Part shown: positions 1 through 8,776 of the stretch, piece by piece
How positions within the stretch are numbered: the first letter of the stretch is position 1
Layout of the letters: each line of letters opens with the position of its first letter
From: Mameliella sp. MMSF_3455
GTDB lineage: Bacteria > Pseudomonadota > Alphaproteobacteria > Rhodobacterales > Rhodobacteraceae
Length of the DNA stretch: 64,000 nt
Assembly (NCBI RefSeq): GCF_030733205.1
Contig: NZ_JASHJL010000017.1
Span: 1-64,000, forward strand
Direction: 5' to 3'
Notes under the pieces: model-generated
Told to the model about the DNA's origin: nothing
Seen by the model: only the letters and a program-made list of their open reading frames with translations
Database searches by the model: none
Translations under genes and position numbers: made by a program

Positions 1-3
1 TCA

Positions 4-70
4 ACCAACCCGATCAGCAGGTGCAACGAGTAGCTTAAATTACGCCAGTTCCTATCCAAAAGATGGGGAG
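4..70. repeat. Direct repeat copy A (IS-like remnant)
   Basis: This segment matches 6589-6655 in the same orientation: by hand alignment about 57 of 67 bases agree, with no gaps. Read on the minus strand both copies encode a similar short peptide (HLLDRNWRNLSYSLHLLIGL here). The mixed synonymous and non-synonymous differences suggest two diverged copies of one old coding sequence, possibly the end of a transposase. I cannot name the family. The copy may continue beyond the left edge of the window. Confidence 0.55.
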
Positions 71-548
71 TAGCTCAATCTGGCCTTTCTCAACCGCTGC
101 CGCTCAAGTGAACGGTTAATTGTATGCAGAGCGAGGCAACACACACTGCATAGGTCGGTCACATCATCAGAAACGCATGGGGGGCAAGTGTTTTGCGCCA
201 AGATGCAGGGCCGCTTCGCCTCGCTCAAATGGCTGCATCTCGCCGGGGCGGTGGTAGCCTGAAAAGGATGAGCCTGTTGTCGAGCGTTCCCCGAAAGGCA
301 AGCTGCTCGGATTAGAAACGTGTCGCTTGCGCTCAAATCCCTGCCGGGTCAGATGGGTCGGTCGCGAACCTGTTCCGCCGACCGTACTTGCCCGTGTTCA
401 ATGGCCCGCCGTTGCGGAGCCAAGGCGGCAGCGGAGGCAGAGCGCTACTGCCGAACGATGATCTCCGGACGGGTCTTGCGATATCAAAAAGCTTGGGTTT
501 CACCCACCCGAGTCGCTGGTCAGGCCACCGCCCCCGCAGCACGACTGG
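71..548. other. Non-coding stretch left of the LacI gene
   Basis: About 480 bases with no convincing gene. The open frames here overlap each other on both strands, lack good ribosome binding sites and show no recognisable motif. It may be the decayed remainder of the element represented by the repeat at 4-70. Confidence 0.4.
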
Positions 549-1568
549 TCATTCCAACACCGCAGGGCCAACCGTTCCACGGTGGATCAGCTTCGGAGTG
601 AAAACCACCTCTGCGGTCAATGCGTCTGCGGAAATGATCTGGCGGGCCGCACCGCAACCGATACCGCTCTTGTCAACCTGGATGGTTGTAAGTCCCGGAG
701 AGGTAAAGCTGGCTTCTTCCATGTCGTCGCAACCGATGATGGCGATGTCACGGCCGGGCATCATTCCGGCGTCATGGCAGGCCGCGATTACGCCGAAGGC
801 GATCAGATCGCTGAAGCAGACAAACCCGGTAGGTGGATCCGGGCCTTCGTTGGCTGCGCGCGCGGCCTCGAATCCGAAACGGCGAGTCGTGGGGCCGTGC
901 ACGAGGCGGGGCGGTGGCGCCTCGCCATGGGCGGCGATCGCATTCAGGCACCCCTTGAGACGATTCCTCGCCGTCGAGGATTCGTGCCCGCCCCCGAGCC
1001 AGCACAGGCGCCTGTGACCGGCCTTCAGCAGGCATTCCGCCGCCATGCGTCCCGCCATGAGATCGTCATTGACGAATTGCGGAACTGGCAGACCTGGCAT
1101 GGCGCGGGAAAATATCACTGTCGGAGTCGTTGCGGAAAGCGCTCCCTCGGGAACCAGCATGTCCAGGTCCGCCGGTGTCGTGCCGCGAACCGGGCAGAGA
1201 ATGACCCCGCCCACCCCTTGTTCCAGCGCGGTTTGCAGGAACGCGCGCTGAAGGTCCGGGTCCTCGCGGGCGACGCCGAGGAACACATGGCGACCGTGTT
1301 TGGTCAACTCGTCCTGAATGTGTTTGAGGAATTCATTGAACACCGGGTTGGAAAGATCGCTGAGCCCGACGGCAACCAGACTGCTTCTGGATTGCCTGAG
1401 ATCGGCCGCGGCGCGGTTGTATATATATCCAAGGCGTGCCGCGGTCGTGCGGATGCGTTCCGCGGTCTCCGGGGGGATCCGCGGATCGCGGCGCAATGCC
1501 AGCGAAACGGTGGAGACCGAGAGCCCCAGTTCGTCGGCAATGTCGCGCAGTCTGATCCGCCTTCTCAT
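549..1568 (-). CDS. LacI-family transcriptional regulator
   Basis: A 339-residue cytosolic DNA-binding repressor. The first 25 or so residues hold the LacI helix-turn-helix (LRDIADELGLSVSTVSLALR), followed by the hinge region (ARLGYIYNRAA). The rest is a periplasmic-binding-protein-like sensor domain, with the usual SDLIAFGVIAA stretch and the IIGCDDMEEASFTSPGLTTI region near the C terminus. I chose the ATG giving MRRRIRLRD because LacI proteins start just before the helix-turn-helix; a longer frame adds 12 unlikely residues. It is divergent from the TTT transporter operon, and a perfect 12-base palindrome lies between them, so it probably represses that operon and itself. The effector is unknown but likely the transported acid or a metabolite of it. 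Confidence 0.88.
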   Translation of the reverse strand: MRRRIRLRDIADELGLSVSTVSLALRRDPRIPPETAERIRTTAARLGYIYNRAAADLRQSRSSLVAVGLSDLSNPVFNEFLKHIQDELTKHGRHVFLGVAREDPDLQRAFLQTALEQGVGGVILCPVRGTTPADLDMLVPEGALSATTPTVIFSRAMPGLPVPQFVNDDLMAGRMAAECLLKAGHRRLCWLGGGHESSTARNRLKGCLNAIAAHGEAPPPRLVHGPTTRRFGFEAARAANEGPDPPTGFVCFSDLIAFGVIAACHDAGMMPGRDIAIIGCDDMEEASFTSPGLTTIQVDKSGIGCGAARQIISADALTAEVVFTPKLIHRGTVGPAVLE

Positions 1569-1606
1569 GCTTGCATAATATCCACCCGCGCTGCGGGTTT
1601 CCAACT

Positions 1607-1626
1607 TTATTCAATCGATTGACTAA
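1607..1626. promoter_or_regulatory. Probable LacI-family operator
   Basis: TCAATCGATTGA at 1611-1622 is a perfect palindrome with the central CG typical of LacI-family operators. The dyad extends outward so that 18 of 20 bases are symmetric. It lies in the 140-base gap between the divergent regulator and the TTT operon. The assignment to the neighbouring regulator is inference. Confidence 0.6.
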
Positions 1627-1708
1627 GGGTCCGATGCTATGCTTCAAAGAGGTGCAGAACGACGTTCGGCTCCGCCGGCGCGTTGGCAAACCATCGGGAG
1701 GAGAAACC

Positions 1709-2686
1709 ATGAAAACCGTGACAAAGGCCATAGCCGTGACCGCCCTGGTCGCCGGAGCAGGCACCGCAGTTCAGGCCCAGTCTTGTGACTGGCAGCCGGA
1801 TCGGGCCGTTACATACATCGTTCCGTGGGGCGCCGGGGGCGGCACCGACGCCAATTCCCGCATGCTGGCGAGCATGCTGGAGCAGAAGTGGGATGTGCCT
1901 TTCAACGTGGTGAACCGTACCGGGGGCAACGGCGTGACCGGGCATTCCGCGATCGCGCGGGCTGATCCCGATGGCTACACCGTCGGCGCGGTCACGGTCG
2001 AGATCAATACGATGCATTGGGTCGGCCTGACGGACCTGACGATGGACGACATCACGCCCATCGCCCTGGTCGACATCGTCCCGGCCAGTGTCCTTGTCGG
2101 CAAGGACAGCCCCTTCGAGACGCTTGAGGGATTGCTGGACCATGCGCGCGAAAACCCTGGAGACCTGACCGGCTCGGGCACGTCGCTCGGCGGCATCTGG
2201 CACCTTGCCCTTGCCGGGATGCTGAACGCGGAAGGAATGGCGCCCGACGCGATCCGCTGGATTCCGTCGCAAGGGGCGGCGCCCGCGATGCAGGAACTGC
2301 TGGCCGGCGGCGTCGACGTGGCCACACCTGCGCTCTCCGAAGGCAAGTCGTTGGTCGAGGCGGGAGAGCTTCGCGCTCTCGCGTACATGCACGATTCCCC
2401 GATGGCCGCCTTGCCGGATGTCCCGCTGACCGCGAATGCGCTGGACAGCGGCTGGACGCTTGCCGCCTACATCACGATTTCCGGCCCGGGCGACATGCCC
2501 GAGGAAATCGCGTGCTCCTACGAAAAGGCGGTGGCCGAGATCGTCCAGACCGACGAATGGGCAGAATTCAAGGCCAGCCGCGGTGCAGAGGTCGTGTCGA
2601 TGCCGTCGGCCGAACTCGTGGACTACATGAAGGCATCTGACGCCGCCCTGGGCGATACCATCAAAGCCGTCGGTCTGGCGAAGTGA
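1709..2686 (+). CDS. TctC-type solute-binding protein of a TTT transporter
   Basis: A 325-residue periplasmic binding protein of the tripartite tricarboxylate transporter (Bug/TctC) family. The N terminus is a Sec signal peptide (MKTVTKAIAVTALVAGAGTA, cleavage near VQAQ). The mature part begins with the family pattern VTYIVPWGAGGGTDANSRM and contains GGNGVTGHSAIARADPDGYT, which resembles the usual G-x-G-x-x-G ligand-loop region. Start choice: the ATG at 1709 has a strong GGGAGGAG site ending six bases upstream, whereas the longer frame has none. It is the first gene of an operon with TctB- and TctA-like membrane subunits, an aldolase and a kinase. Ligands of this family are small organic acids or sugar acids; the actual ligand cannot be read from sequence. 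Confidence 0.88.
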   Translation: MKTVTKAIAVTALVAGAGTAVQAQSCDWQPDRAVTYIVPWGAGGGTDANSRMLASMLEQKWDVPFNVVNRTGGNGVTGHSAIARADPDGYTVGAVTVEINTMHWVGLTDLTMDDITPIALVDIVPASVLVGKDSPFETLEGLLDHARENPGDLTGSGTSLGGIWHLALAGMLNAEGMAPDAIRWIPSQGAAPAMQELLAGGVDVATPALSEGKSLVEAGELRALAYMHDSPMAALPDVPLTANALDSGWTLAAYITISGPGDMPEEIACSYEKAVAEIVQTDEWAEFKASRGAEVVSMPSAELVDYMKASDAALGDTIKAVGLAK

Positions 2687-2702
2687 TCGCCCGGTTTCCC
2701 AG

Positions 2703-3161
2703 ATGAACATCAACCGCGATGTGGTGACGGGGGCGGCGTTGATCGCCCTCGCCATTGCGATGGCCTGGAATGCACGGGGCTTTCCCCGGATTCCTGTCAT
2801 GGCCTACGGGCCGGACCTGTTCCCGAACATAATCGCCACCGGGCTTGTTCTGTCCGGACTTGGCATATTGCTTGAAGCGCGCCGCGGAACTGCGCCGGAG
2901 CAGGAGGATACCCGACCGACCGCGTGGATTCCGTTCGTGACGCTGATCGGGATTGTCGCGGCTTTCACCATAATCCTGCCCTGGCTTGGATTTCACCTTT
3001 CCGCAGCCCTCGCTTTCGTTGTCGCCGCCCGGCTCTTCGGGGGCGGCTGGCCTGTCACGATCGGGCTCGCCGTAGTGGCCCCCTTTGCATTGCATTATGT
3101 CTTTTATTCGATCCTGCGTGTGGCTTTGCCCTGGGGCGTCCTGACGCCCTTGGCCTGGTAA
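2703..3161 (+). CDS. TctB-family small permease subunit
   Basis: A 152-residue membrane protein with about four hydrophobic segments, the size and layout of the small TctB subunit of TTT transporters. The N-terminal region has the family-like GFPRIPVMAYGPDLFPNIIA stretch, and the C-terminal half contains ILPWLGFHLSAALAFVVAAR. It starts 16 bases after the binding-protein gene and is followed after 12 bases by the large TctA subunit, the canonical C-B-A order. TctB and TctA together form the inner-membrane secondary transporter that takes the ligand from the binding protein. Confidence 0.82.
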   Translation: MNINRDVVTGAALIALAIAMAWNARGFPRIPVMAYGPDLFPNIIATGLVLSGLGILLEARRGTAPEQEDTRPTAWIPFVTLIGIVAAFTIILPWLGFHLSAALAFVVAARLFGGGWPVTIGLAVVAPFALHYVFYSILRVALPWGVLTPLAW

Positions 3162-3173
3162 GAGGATCTGGCG

Positions 3174-4688
3174 ATGGACCTGATGGCAATCCTGTCGGCG
3201 GTGGCCGATCCGCTGATCATCACAACAGTTCTGGCCTGCACCTTGTACGGCGCGCTTGTCGGCGCGATGCCGGGCCTGACGGCCACGATGGCTGTCGCCC
3301 TGCTGGTGCCATTCACCTATTTCATGGATCCGGTGCAGGCCGTGGCGGCGATCGTCGCCACGACGACCACGGCAATCTTCGCCGGTGACATTTCGGGCGC
3401 GCTCCTGAAGATGCCCGGCACACCCGCTTCGGCGGCCTATGTCGAAGACAGTTATGCCCTCGCCCAAAACGGACAGCCCCGCACGACGCTGTTCGTCTCG
3501 CTCTTTGCCTCCGTGGTCGGCGGCGTGATCGGTGTTCTGATGCTGTCCTTGGCATCGCCGCAACTGGCGCGCCTTGCGACCAGTTTTTCCAGTGACGAGG
3601 CCTTCTGGCTTGCGACATTGGGGCTGAGCTGCGCGGTTTTCGTCGGCGGGTCTTCCGTGCCCCGAAATTTTGCCAGCCTGTTCATCGGGCTGGCCGTCGC
3701 AACCGTCGGGATCGACGTGGCAGTCGGACACCCCCGCTATACCTTTGGTCTGGACGAGCTTTACGATGGCATCAGTTTCATCCCGGCGATGATCGGCCTG
3801 TTCGCCCTTTCGGAACTGTTGCGCAACGCGGCGACGGGCACGGAGACTCGTCTTGGCAGGCTCACCGTCGAGCCCATTGCCCAGGCCCTGCGGAATGCGG
3901 CAGCAGAAATCCGACGGCGGTGGGCGAGCGTCTTGCGCTCGGGGACCGGTGGCACCGTGATCGGTGCTCTGCCCGGCGCCGGTGCGGACGTTGCCGCCTG
4001 GATCTCCTACGCGCTGTCGCGGCGTTTCTCACGTACACCGGAGAAATTCGGCAAGGGCCATCTGGAAGGGATCGTTGACGGGGGCGCGGCCAACAATGCC
4101 GCCGTCGCCGGGGCATGGACGCCTGCACTTGTCTTCGGCATCCCCGGCGACAGCGTGACGGCAATCGCCATCGGCGTCTTGCTGATGAAGGGGCTGACGC
4201 CGGGCCCCGATATTTTCACCAGCGACGCAACGCTGGTCTACACGCTGTTCGGCGCCTTCCTGTTGGCAAACGTCCTGATGGTGATAACCGGCGGCCTGGC
4301 CATCGCCATGGCAACCCAGCTTCTGCGCGTGCCGCGTTCGGTCCTGATGCCGCTGGTCCTGATGCTGTCGATGATCGGCGGCTACGCGATCATGGGCAGC
4401 ACCATGGCGATCTGGATCATCCTTGTGCTGGGGGTTGTCGGCTATGCCATGGCGCGGGCCGGAATACCCTTGGCGCCTGCGATCCTGGGCATCGTGCTCG
4501 GCCAAGTGGTGGAAGACAATTTCATGGTGTCGATGATGAAGGCACAGGGCGACATTACCCAGTTCTTCGAACGGGACGCTGCAGCGGTCCTCGGAGTGAT
4601 CACGCTGGTGGTCTGGGGCGTGCTTCTGCTGCGCGCCGTATTGGACATGTTCGGCCCGAGAAGGGCAAGAGGCAGGAAGGAAACCTAA
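3174..4688 (+). CDS. TctA-family large permease subunit
   Basis: A 504-residue integral membrane protein, the normal size for TctA, with about 11-12 hydrophobic segments. The family-typical motif GALVGAMPGLTATMAVALLV is near the N terminus, and the second related motif GTVIGALPGAGADVAAWISY lies near residue 265. The stretch AWTPALVFGIPGDSVTAIAI matches the conserved P-x-L-x-x-G-I-P-G region. Co-transcribed with the TctC- and TctB-like genes upstream and the aldolase four bases downstream. Confidence 0.88.
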   Translation: MDLMAILSAVADPLIITTVLACTLYGALVGAMPGLTATMAVALLVPFTYFMDPVQAVAAIVATTTTAIFAGDISGALLKMPGTPASAAYVEDSYALAQNGQPRTTLFVSLFASVVGGVIGVLMLSLASPQLARLATSFSSDEAFWLATLGLSCAVFVGGSSVPRNFASLFIGLAVATVGIDVAVGHPRYTFGLDELYDGISFIPAMIGLFALSELLRNAATGTETRLGRLTVEPIAQALRNAAAEIRRRWASVLRSGTGGTVIGALPGAGADVAAWISYALSRRFSRTPEKFGKGHLEGIVDGGAANNAAVAGAWTPALVFGIPGDSVTAIAIGVLLMKGLTPGPDIFTSDATLVYTLFGAFLLANVLMVITGGLAIAMATQLLRVPRSVLMPLVLMLSMIGGYAIMGSTMAIWIILVLGVVGYAMARAGIPLAPAILGIVLGQVVEDNFMVSMMKAQGDITQFFERDAAAVLGVITLVVWGVLLLRAVLDMFGPRRARGRKET

Positions 4689-4692
4689 ACCC

Positions 4693-5469
4693 ATGACAGG
4701 ACAGAATACTCTCAAGAAGCGGCTGAAGTCGGGTGAAACCGTGGCCGCCGCCTGGCTGGAACTCGGGTCGCCCGACGTGGCGGAATTGCTGGTTCATGCC
4801 GGCTGGGACGTTCTGGTGATCGATTGTGAACATGGCATTGCGGGTCTGGAAGAGGGGCTCGGCCTGATCCGCGCGGTCGAGGCCGCCGGGGGACAGGCGG
4901 TTGTGCGCGTTCCCGACCCGTCCGAGGCGACGCTGAAGCGCGCGCTGGATCGCGGTGCACGGTCCATCATGGTGCCGATGGTCCATTCCGCCGCGATGGC
5001 ACGCGACATTGCGCAGGCCTGTCTTTACCCGCCGCGGGGGCGGCGCGGGTATGCCGCACCCATCGTGCGGGCAACTGGGTTCGGCGATGTGACCGACTAT
5101 GCCAGGGCCGTCGCGCATGACGAATTGCTTCTCATGGTCCAGATCGAGCATGTCGATGCCGTGAAAGATGTCGCCGCGATTGCCGAGATCGACGGGATCG
5201 ACATGGCGTTTGTCGGTCCGAACGACCTGGCCGCGTCGATGGGCCATCTGGAGGATCTGACCCATGGCGACGTGCGCACGACGATCAGCGAGGTCGAATC
5301 CAGCGCAAACGGCGCCGGCCTGATGCTTGGCACGATCGAGGGTGCCGGACGGGATTATGCGGCGCTGCGCGATGCGGGCTATCGTTTCATCGTCGGACCC
5401 AACGACATTTCCATGTTGGGCCATGCGGCGAGGGCCGCGCGCAACACATGCACCGAAAATCTCGCCTGA
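4693..5469 (+). CDS. HpcH/HpaI-family aldolase
   Basis: A 258-residue class II (metal-dependent) aldolase of the HpcH/HpaI (GarL/YfaU-like) family, which reversibly cleaves 2-keto-3-deoxy acids to pyruvate plus an aldehyde. Visible motifs: DVLVIDCEHG near residue 39, QAVVRVP, the GRRGYAAPIVRATGFG loop, LLMVQIEHVDAV with the metal-binding Glu, and DMAFVGPNDLAASMG with the metal-binding Asp. It starts four bases after the permease stop and is followed by a sugar kinase, so the transported acid is probably phosphorylated or cleaved to pyruvate. The substrate is not assignable. Confidence 0.85.
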   Translation: MTGQNTLKKRLKSGETVAAAWLELGSPDVAELLVHAGWDVLVIDCEHGIAGLEEGLGLIRAVEAAGGQAVVRVPDPSEATLKRALDRGARSIMVPMVHSAAMARDIAQACLYPPRGRRGYAAPIVRATGFGDVTDYARAVAHDELLLMVQIEHVDAVKDVAAIAEIDGIDMAFVGPNDLAASMGHLEDLTHGDVRTTISEVESSANGAGLMLGTIEGAGRDYAALRDAGYRFIVGPNDISMLGHAARAARNTCTENLA

Positions 5470-5482
5470 AGGGGCGCCGTTC

Positions 5483-6331
5483 GTGACACGGGTCGTCTGT
5501 GGCGGATTGGTCGCGCTGGACCTTGTGCTGGACGTGGCCGCCCACCCGACCGTCGGAGAAAAGCACAGGGCGCCAGCCTCCCGCCTTTCCGTGGGAGGCG
5601 GCGCCTGCAATGCGGCGGCGGCAATCGCGCGGCTGGGTGGGCATGCCATGCTGGTCGGCACTGTTGGCGACGACGCCTTCGGAGAGATCCTGCGCGCGCG
5701 CATCCGGGACATCGGGATCGACGACAGCCTGCTGCGTACGTCCACCAAGACCAGGACAGCGCATTCCGCTATCACCATCACGCCGGATGGCGAGCGCACG
5801 ATTGTCAATTTTCGCGTTGATGCGGAAATGGACAGCGCGGCCCTCCTGCCGGATCGCCTTGCCTTCGAGGCTGCCCTTGCAGACACGCGATTCCCCATCA
5901 TGGCCGAGGCGCTGATGGGGGCGGCCAGACGCAGGCGGGTTCCGGGCGTGATGGACGCCGAGGCGCCCGTTGCACCTGCCTTGAAGGCGTTGCGCGCGGC
6001 GAGCCACGTCGCGTTCTCTTCGCAAGGGCTGCAGGACTTTTGCGGAGGGGCGGACGGTCAGGCGCTCGAGGAGGCGTCGGCGCGCCTCGGCAGGTGGGTC
6101 GGCGTCACGCGAGGGGCCGACCCGGTATCGTGTCACGACGGGACGTCGATGATCGACGTGCCTGTGCCGGACGTCACCCCGATCGATACCCTTGGTGCAG
6201 GAGACACCTGGCACGCGGCCTTTGCGCTCGCACTGGCTGAAGGGGCCACGGAAACCGAAGCGATCCAGAGCGCGAACGAAACCGCCGCCCAAAAGGTGTG
6301 CCGTTTACCGCCGTGGGACGAACCGACATGA
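5483..6331 (+). CDS. PfkB-family carbohydrate kinase
   Basis: A 282-residue ribokinase-like kinase (PfkB family; KDG kinase, fructokinase and adenosine kinase are relatives). The N-terminal GGG motif (RLSVGGGACNAAAAIARLGG) and the C-terminal catalytic signature (DTLGAGDTWHAAFALALAEG, with the anion hole and catalytic Asp) are both present. I chose the GTG at 5483: it follows an AAGGGG site by eight bases and gives the family-typical start VVCGGLVALDLVLDV. The longer frame runs through the aldolase gene. Last gene of the TTT operon. A 2-keto-3-deoxy sugar acid or similar ketose is a plausible substrate, by inference only. Confidence 0.83.
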   Translation: MTRVVCGGLVALDLVLDVAAHPTVGEKHRAPASRLSVGGGACNAAAAIARLGGHAMLVGTVGDDAFGEILRARIRDIGIDDSLLRTSTKTRTAHSAITITPDGERTIVNFRVDAEMDSAALLPDRLAFEAALADTRFPIMAEALMGAARRRRVPGVMDAEAPVAPALKALRAASHVAFSSQGLQDFCGGADGQALEEASARLGRWVGVTRGADPVSCHDGTSMIDVPVPDVTPIDTLGAGDTWHAAFALALAEGATETEAIQSANETAAQKVCRLPPWDEPT

Positions 6332-6588
6332 CGCGCCCTTAGACATGGCCATAACCTTCGATGCTCTTGTCCGGGGGCAGGGCTGACTTCGCTCTCGCTG
6401 CATCCCGCACCGTGGCATCGTGTCTGCGCCAAGGTTGCTCTGCCGCCCGACATTGGGCCCCGGCAGCGGGATTTACCGTGGGTCTACCTGACTGCCTTGG
6501 AGGCGGGATCGGAGACAAAGGCGGTCATCGGCAAGGTGTGACCTTCTAGGCCCCAAGGCCTTCATCGATTGGCAGAGCAATGATACGG
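6332..6588. other. Intergenic stretch, no gene seen
   Basis: Together with the repeat at 6589-6655 and the leader at 6656-6959 this makes about 630 bases without a supported gene. Read on the minus strand, the part next to repeat copy B continues the same short reading frame (ending IIALPIDEGLGA, stop near 6546), consistent with the 3' end of an old coding sequence. Confidence 0.4.
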
Positions 6589-6655
6589 ACCAACCCGATC
6601 AGCAGGTGCGACGAGTGGCTCAGATTAAGCCAAATCCTGTTCAAGAGATGGGGAG
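6589..6655. repeat. Direct repeat copy B (IS-like remnant)
   Basis: Matches 4-70 at about 57 of 67 positions in the same orientation. The minus-strand frame reads HLLNRIWLNLSHSSHLLIGL and continues to a stop near 6546, so this copy seems to keep the C-terminal end of the ancestral reading frame. The two copies bracket the complete LacI-TTT-aldolase-kinase module, as expected for a module carried between copies of one element, although the divergence shows the event is not recent. Confidence 0.55.
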
Positions 6656-6869
6656 GCGCCGGGTCCTGAGCCTGTGTTCCGTGGAGCGCCTTGGTCGGTC
6701 GTGATGCCAGATGTGTTCTCCCTTGGGACGCAATGCGTGGCCAAGGGAGCAGCATCACATTGCTGCAGGCCCAAGTCTCACTGAAATTTCCGCCTCCCGC
6801 TCGGTGAGTTGCGAGTGTCAACGAGCACGGGGTTGCCCTCGCGCGCTCCGTGAGAATTGTCATTTGAGA

Positions 6870-6908
6870 AAAAAATTGACAAAAGTAAAGTTGAGCGAGA
6901 TAGTAGAG
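6870..6908 (+). promoter_or_regulatory. Promoter and partial SorC-type operator before the ABC operon
   Basis: TTGACA at 6876-6881 and GATAGT at 6899-6904 are 17 bases apart, a plausible sigma-70 promoter. The local AT-richness stands out from its surroundings. The first half, TTGACAAAAGT, agrees at 10 of 11 bases with the left half of the element at 11780; a degraded right half (ATAGTAGA) follows at about the expected spacing. The promoter is a moderate call and the shared operator is inference. Confidence 0.5.
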
Positions 6909-6959
6909 TGATCGATGCCTGAGCATCAGGTTCCGCGATCTGCCACGAGGGAGGACAAG

Positions 6960-7994
6960 ATGGCAAATTCGAGAACGAGCTACGTGTCGCGCCGTGCGTT
7001 CCTGAAGGGAGGCGCCGCTGTCGGGACAGCACTGGCAGCGCCGACGTTCTTCGTCGGAAAGGCCCATGCCGCAACCGAAAAGCTGAGCGTCGGCATCATC
7101 CCGGCATATTCCTTTGGCATCTATTGGCTGGTGCAGGACCAGGGATTTGCGCCTGGCGTCGAAATGGACTTCAGCGTCTTTCCCTCGGGTCCGCCCGCGA
7201 TCGAGGCCATGGTCGGCGGATCCGTCGATGCCATCACGGTCGGTTCGGTCCCGCCGCTGGCCGCCATGGCGCGCAAGGTGGCCGCCTTCCGTGAAATCTC
7301 TGTTTGCGGGGACGCTTCGGGACTGTTCACCATCGTAGGCAGACCGGGGCTGGAAGGCCTGTCCGACCTCGAGGGCAAGCGTATTGCCGTAACATCCGGG
7401 TCGAACTTCGATTTCTTCCTTGGTGTGGCGCTGGAACAGGCCGGATTGGCCGAAATGCCGCTGACGCGCATCAACATGGAACCCATCGACGCGCAGGCGG
7501 CACTGATCGCCGGGGCGGTGGACGCCACCGTGCCGCTGGCCACCTCGCGCCAGTTGATCTTTGAAAAACTGCCTGGCGCCAGCATGTTGGCCGAAGGCGC
7601 TGCCATGCCGATCGACAAGCGCCCGTCGATCATGGATGTCTTCATGACCACGCAACCGGTGCTGGATGCCAAGCAGGACGCCTTGACCGAAGTCGTGCGG
7701 GCCTTCCACGATCAAGGGGTCGGGATGCTGCGAGAGGACAATGCCGAGGTCGTCCAGCGGATGATCAAATGGCAAAGCGGCATTGGCCGGGCGGGCGTCA
7801 CGACCGCCGAGGTGGAGCCGTTGCTGAACGGGTATTTCTACTTCGACACAGACGAGATCAAATCGGTCTATGCGGATGGCATTCTTGAGAATGCGCTGCG
7901 CGTCCAGTCCGAGTTCCTGGTCGAAAACGACCGGATCCGCAACATGCCTGATCTGGATGCGCTGGTGTCCGATAAGATCATTGCACGGCTCTGA
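6960..7994 (+). CDS. Tat-exported ABC binding protein, NMT1/TauA/SsuA type
   Basis: A 344-residue periplasmic binding protein of the nitrate/sulfonate/taurine/NMT1 group. The N terminus carries a twin-arginine signal (SRRAFLKGG, then a hydrophobic stretch, cleavage near KAHA). Mature-part motifs fit the family: LSVGIIPAYSFGIYWLVQDQ, the VDAITVGSVPPLAAMA stretch and GKRIAVTSGSNFDFFLGVAL. I chose the ATG at 6960, seven bases after GAGG within a GGGAGGA site; an upstream ATG at 6915 would add 15 residues before the Tat signal. It is followed by permease and ATPase genes, so the importer is complete. Proteins of this group bind small anionic compounds such as sulfonates or sulfate esters, consistent with the sulfatase in the same block. 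Confidence 0.87.
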   Translation: MANSRTSYVSRRAFLKGGAAVGTALAAPTFFVGKAHAATEKLSVGIIPAYSFGIYWLVQDQGFAPGVEMDFSVFPSGPPAIEAMVGGSVDAITVGSVPPLAAMARKVAAFREISVCGDASGLFTIVGRPGLEGLSDLEGKRIAVTSGSNFDFFLGVALEQAGLAEMPLTRINMEPIDAQAALIAGAVDATVPLATSRQLIFEKLPGASMLAEGAAMPIDKRPSIMDVFMTTQPVLDAKQDALTEVVRAFHDQGVGMLREDNAEVVQRMIKWQSGIGRAGVTTAEVEPLLNGYFYFDTDEIKSVYADGILENALRVQSEFLVENDRIRNMPDLDALVSDKIIARL

Positions 7995-7999
7995 AACCC

Positions 8000-8776
8000 A
8001 TGACTGTAATGAATGCCCTTCGTTCAAGGCGCCTCTGGTTGGGCGCCTTGTCTATCGCGCTGGTTTTCGCGTTCTATATCTGGATCACGAACCGGCCCGA
8101 CAACAACCCCGCGCTGCTGCCGCCGATTTCGGATATCGTGGCGTCCTTTTTCACCAACCTGGAAAGTGGCAATCTGCTGACTGCCCTGGGGGCCAGCCTG
8201 TTCCGGATCGCGATGGGCTTTTTCATCGGGACCACCCTTGCGCTGGTCATCGGCTGCCTTATCGGCTGGTACAAGGTCGTGGAATACCTGCTGGATCCGC
8301 TGATCGAGGCGCTGCGCCCGATCCCGCCGCTGGCCTATATCCCGATCATCATCATCTGGTTCGGGATCGGCGAATTCAGCCGCGTACTGATCATCACCAT
8401 CGCCTGTTTCATGGTCTGCGTGGTCAACGTGATCGCGGGCATGAAGAACGTCCCGCAAGTCTATGTGGATGCGGCGTCGACCATGGGCGCGTCCCGTTTC
8501 CAGGTATTCCGGACTGTCGCGGTTCCGGCAGCGACACCGTTCATCATCACCGGTTACCGCATCGCCCTGGCCGCCGCCTGGACCACGCTGGTCGCCTCTG
8601 AGCTTCTGGCGGCGCAGAACGGTCTTGGCTTTCTGTTGCAGGAAGGGCGGCGCTATTTCATGACCGACCAGGTGATGATGATCATCGTGATCATCGGCGG
8701 CTGCGCCTTCATCATGGATCGCATCTTTCGCAAGATTCAGTCTCATCTCATGCAATGGTCGGAGGCCCGGGAATAA
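8000..8776 (+). CDS. ABC transporter permease, SsuC/TauC type
   Basis: A 258-residue inner-membrane permease with about six hydrophobic segments. The cytoplasmic EAA loop that docks the ATPase is visible (YVDAASTMGASRFQVFRTVA), followed by VPAATPFIITGYRIALAAAW, both typical of the BPD_transp_1 fold in sulfonate and nitrate importers. It begins five bases after the binding-protein stop, and its stop overlaps the ATPase start (TAATG), so the three genes are translationally coupled. Confidence 0.88.
   Translation: MTVMNALRSRRLWLGALSIALVFAFYIWITNRPDNNPALLPPISDIVASFFTNLESGNLLTALGASLFRIAMGFFIGTTLALVIGCLIGWYKVVEYLLDPLIEALRPIPPLAYIPIIIIWFGIGEFSRVLIITIACFMVCVVNVIAGMKNVPQVYVDAASTMGASRFQVFRTVAVPAATPFIITGYRIALAAAWTTLVASELLAAQNGLGFLLQEGRRYFMTDQVMMIIVIIGGCAFIMDRIFRKIQSHLMQWSEARE

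Noticed and set aside
60-130. tRNA-like start GGGGAGTAGCTCAATC, also resembled by GGGGTAGCTCAATC near 26104
   Set aside because: Neither place can be folded into a cloverleaf with a T-arm and acceptor stem at the right distances. The resemblance to a D-arm start is probably chance or part of a mobile-element end.
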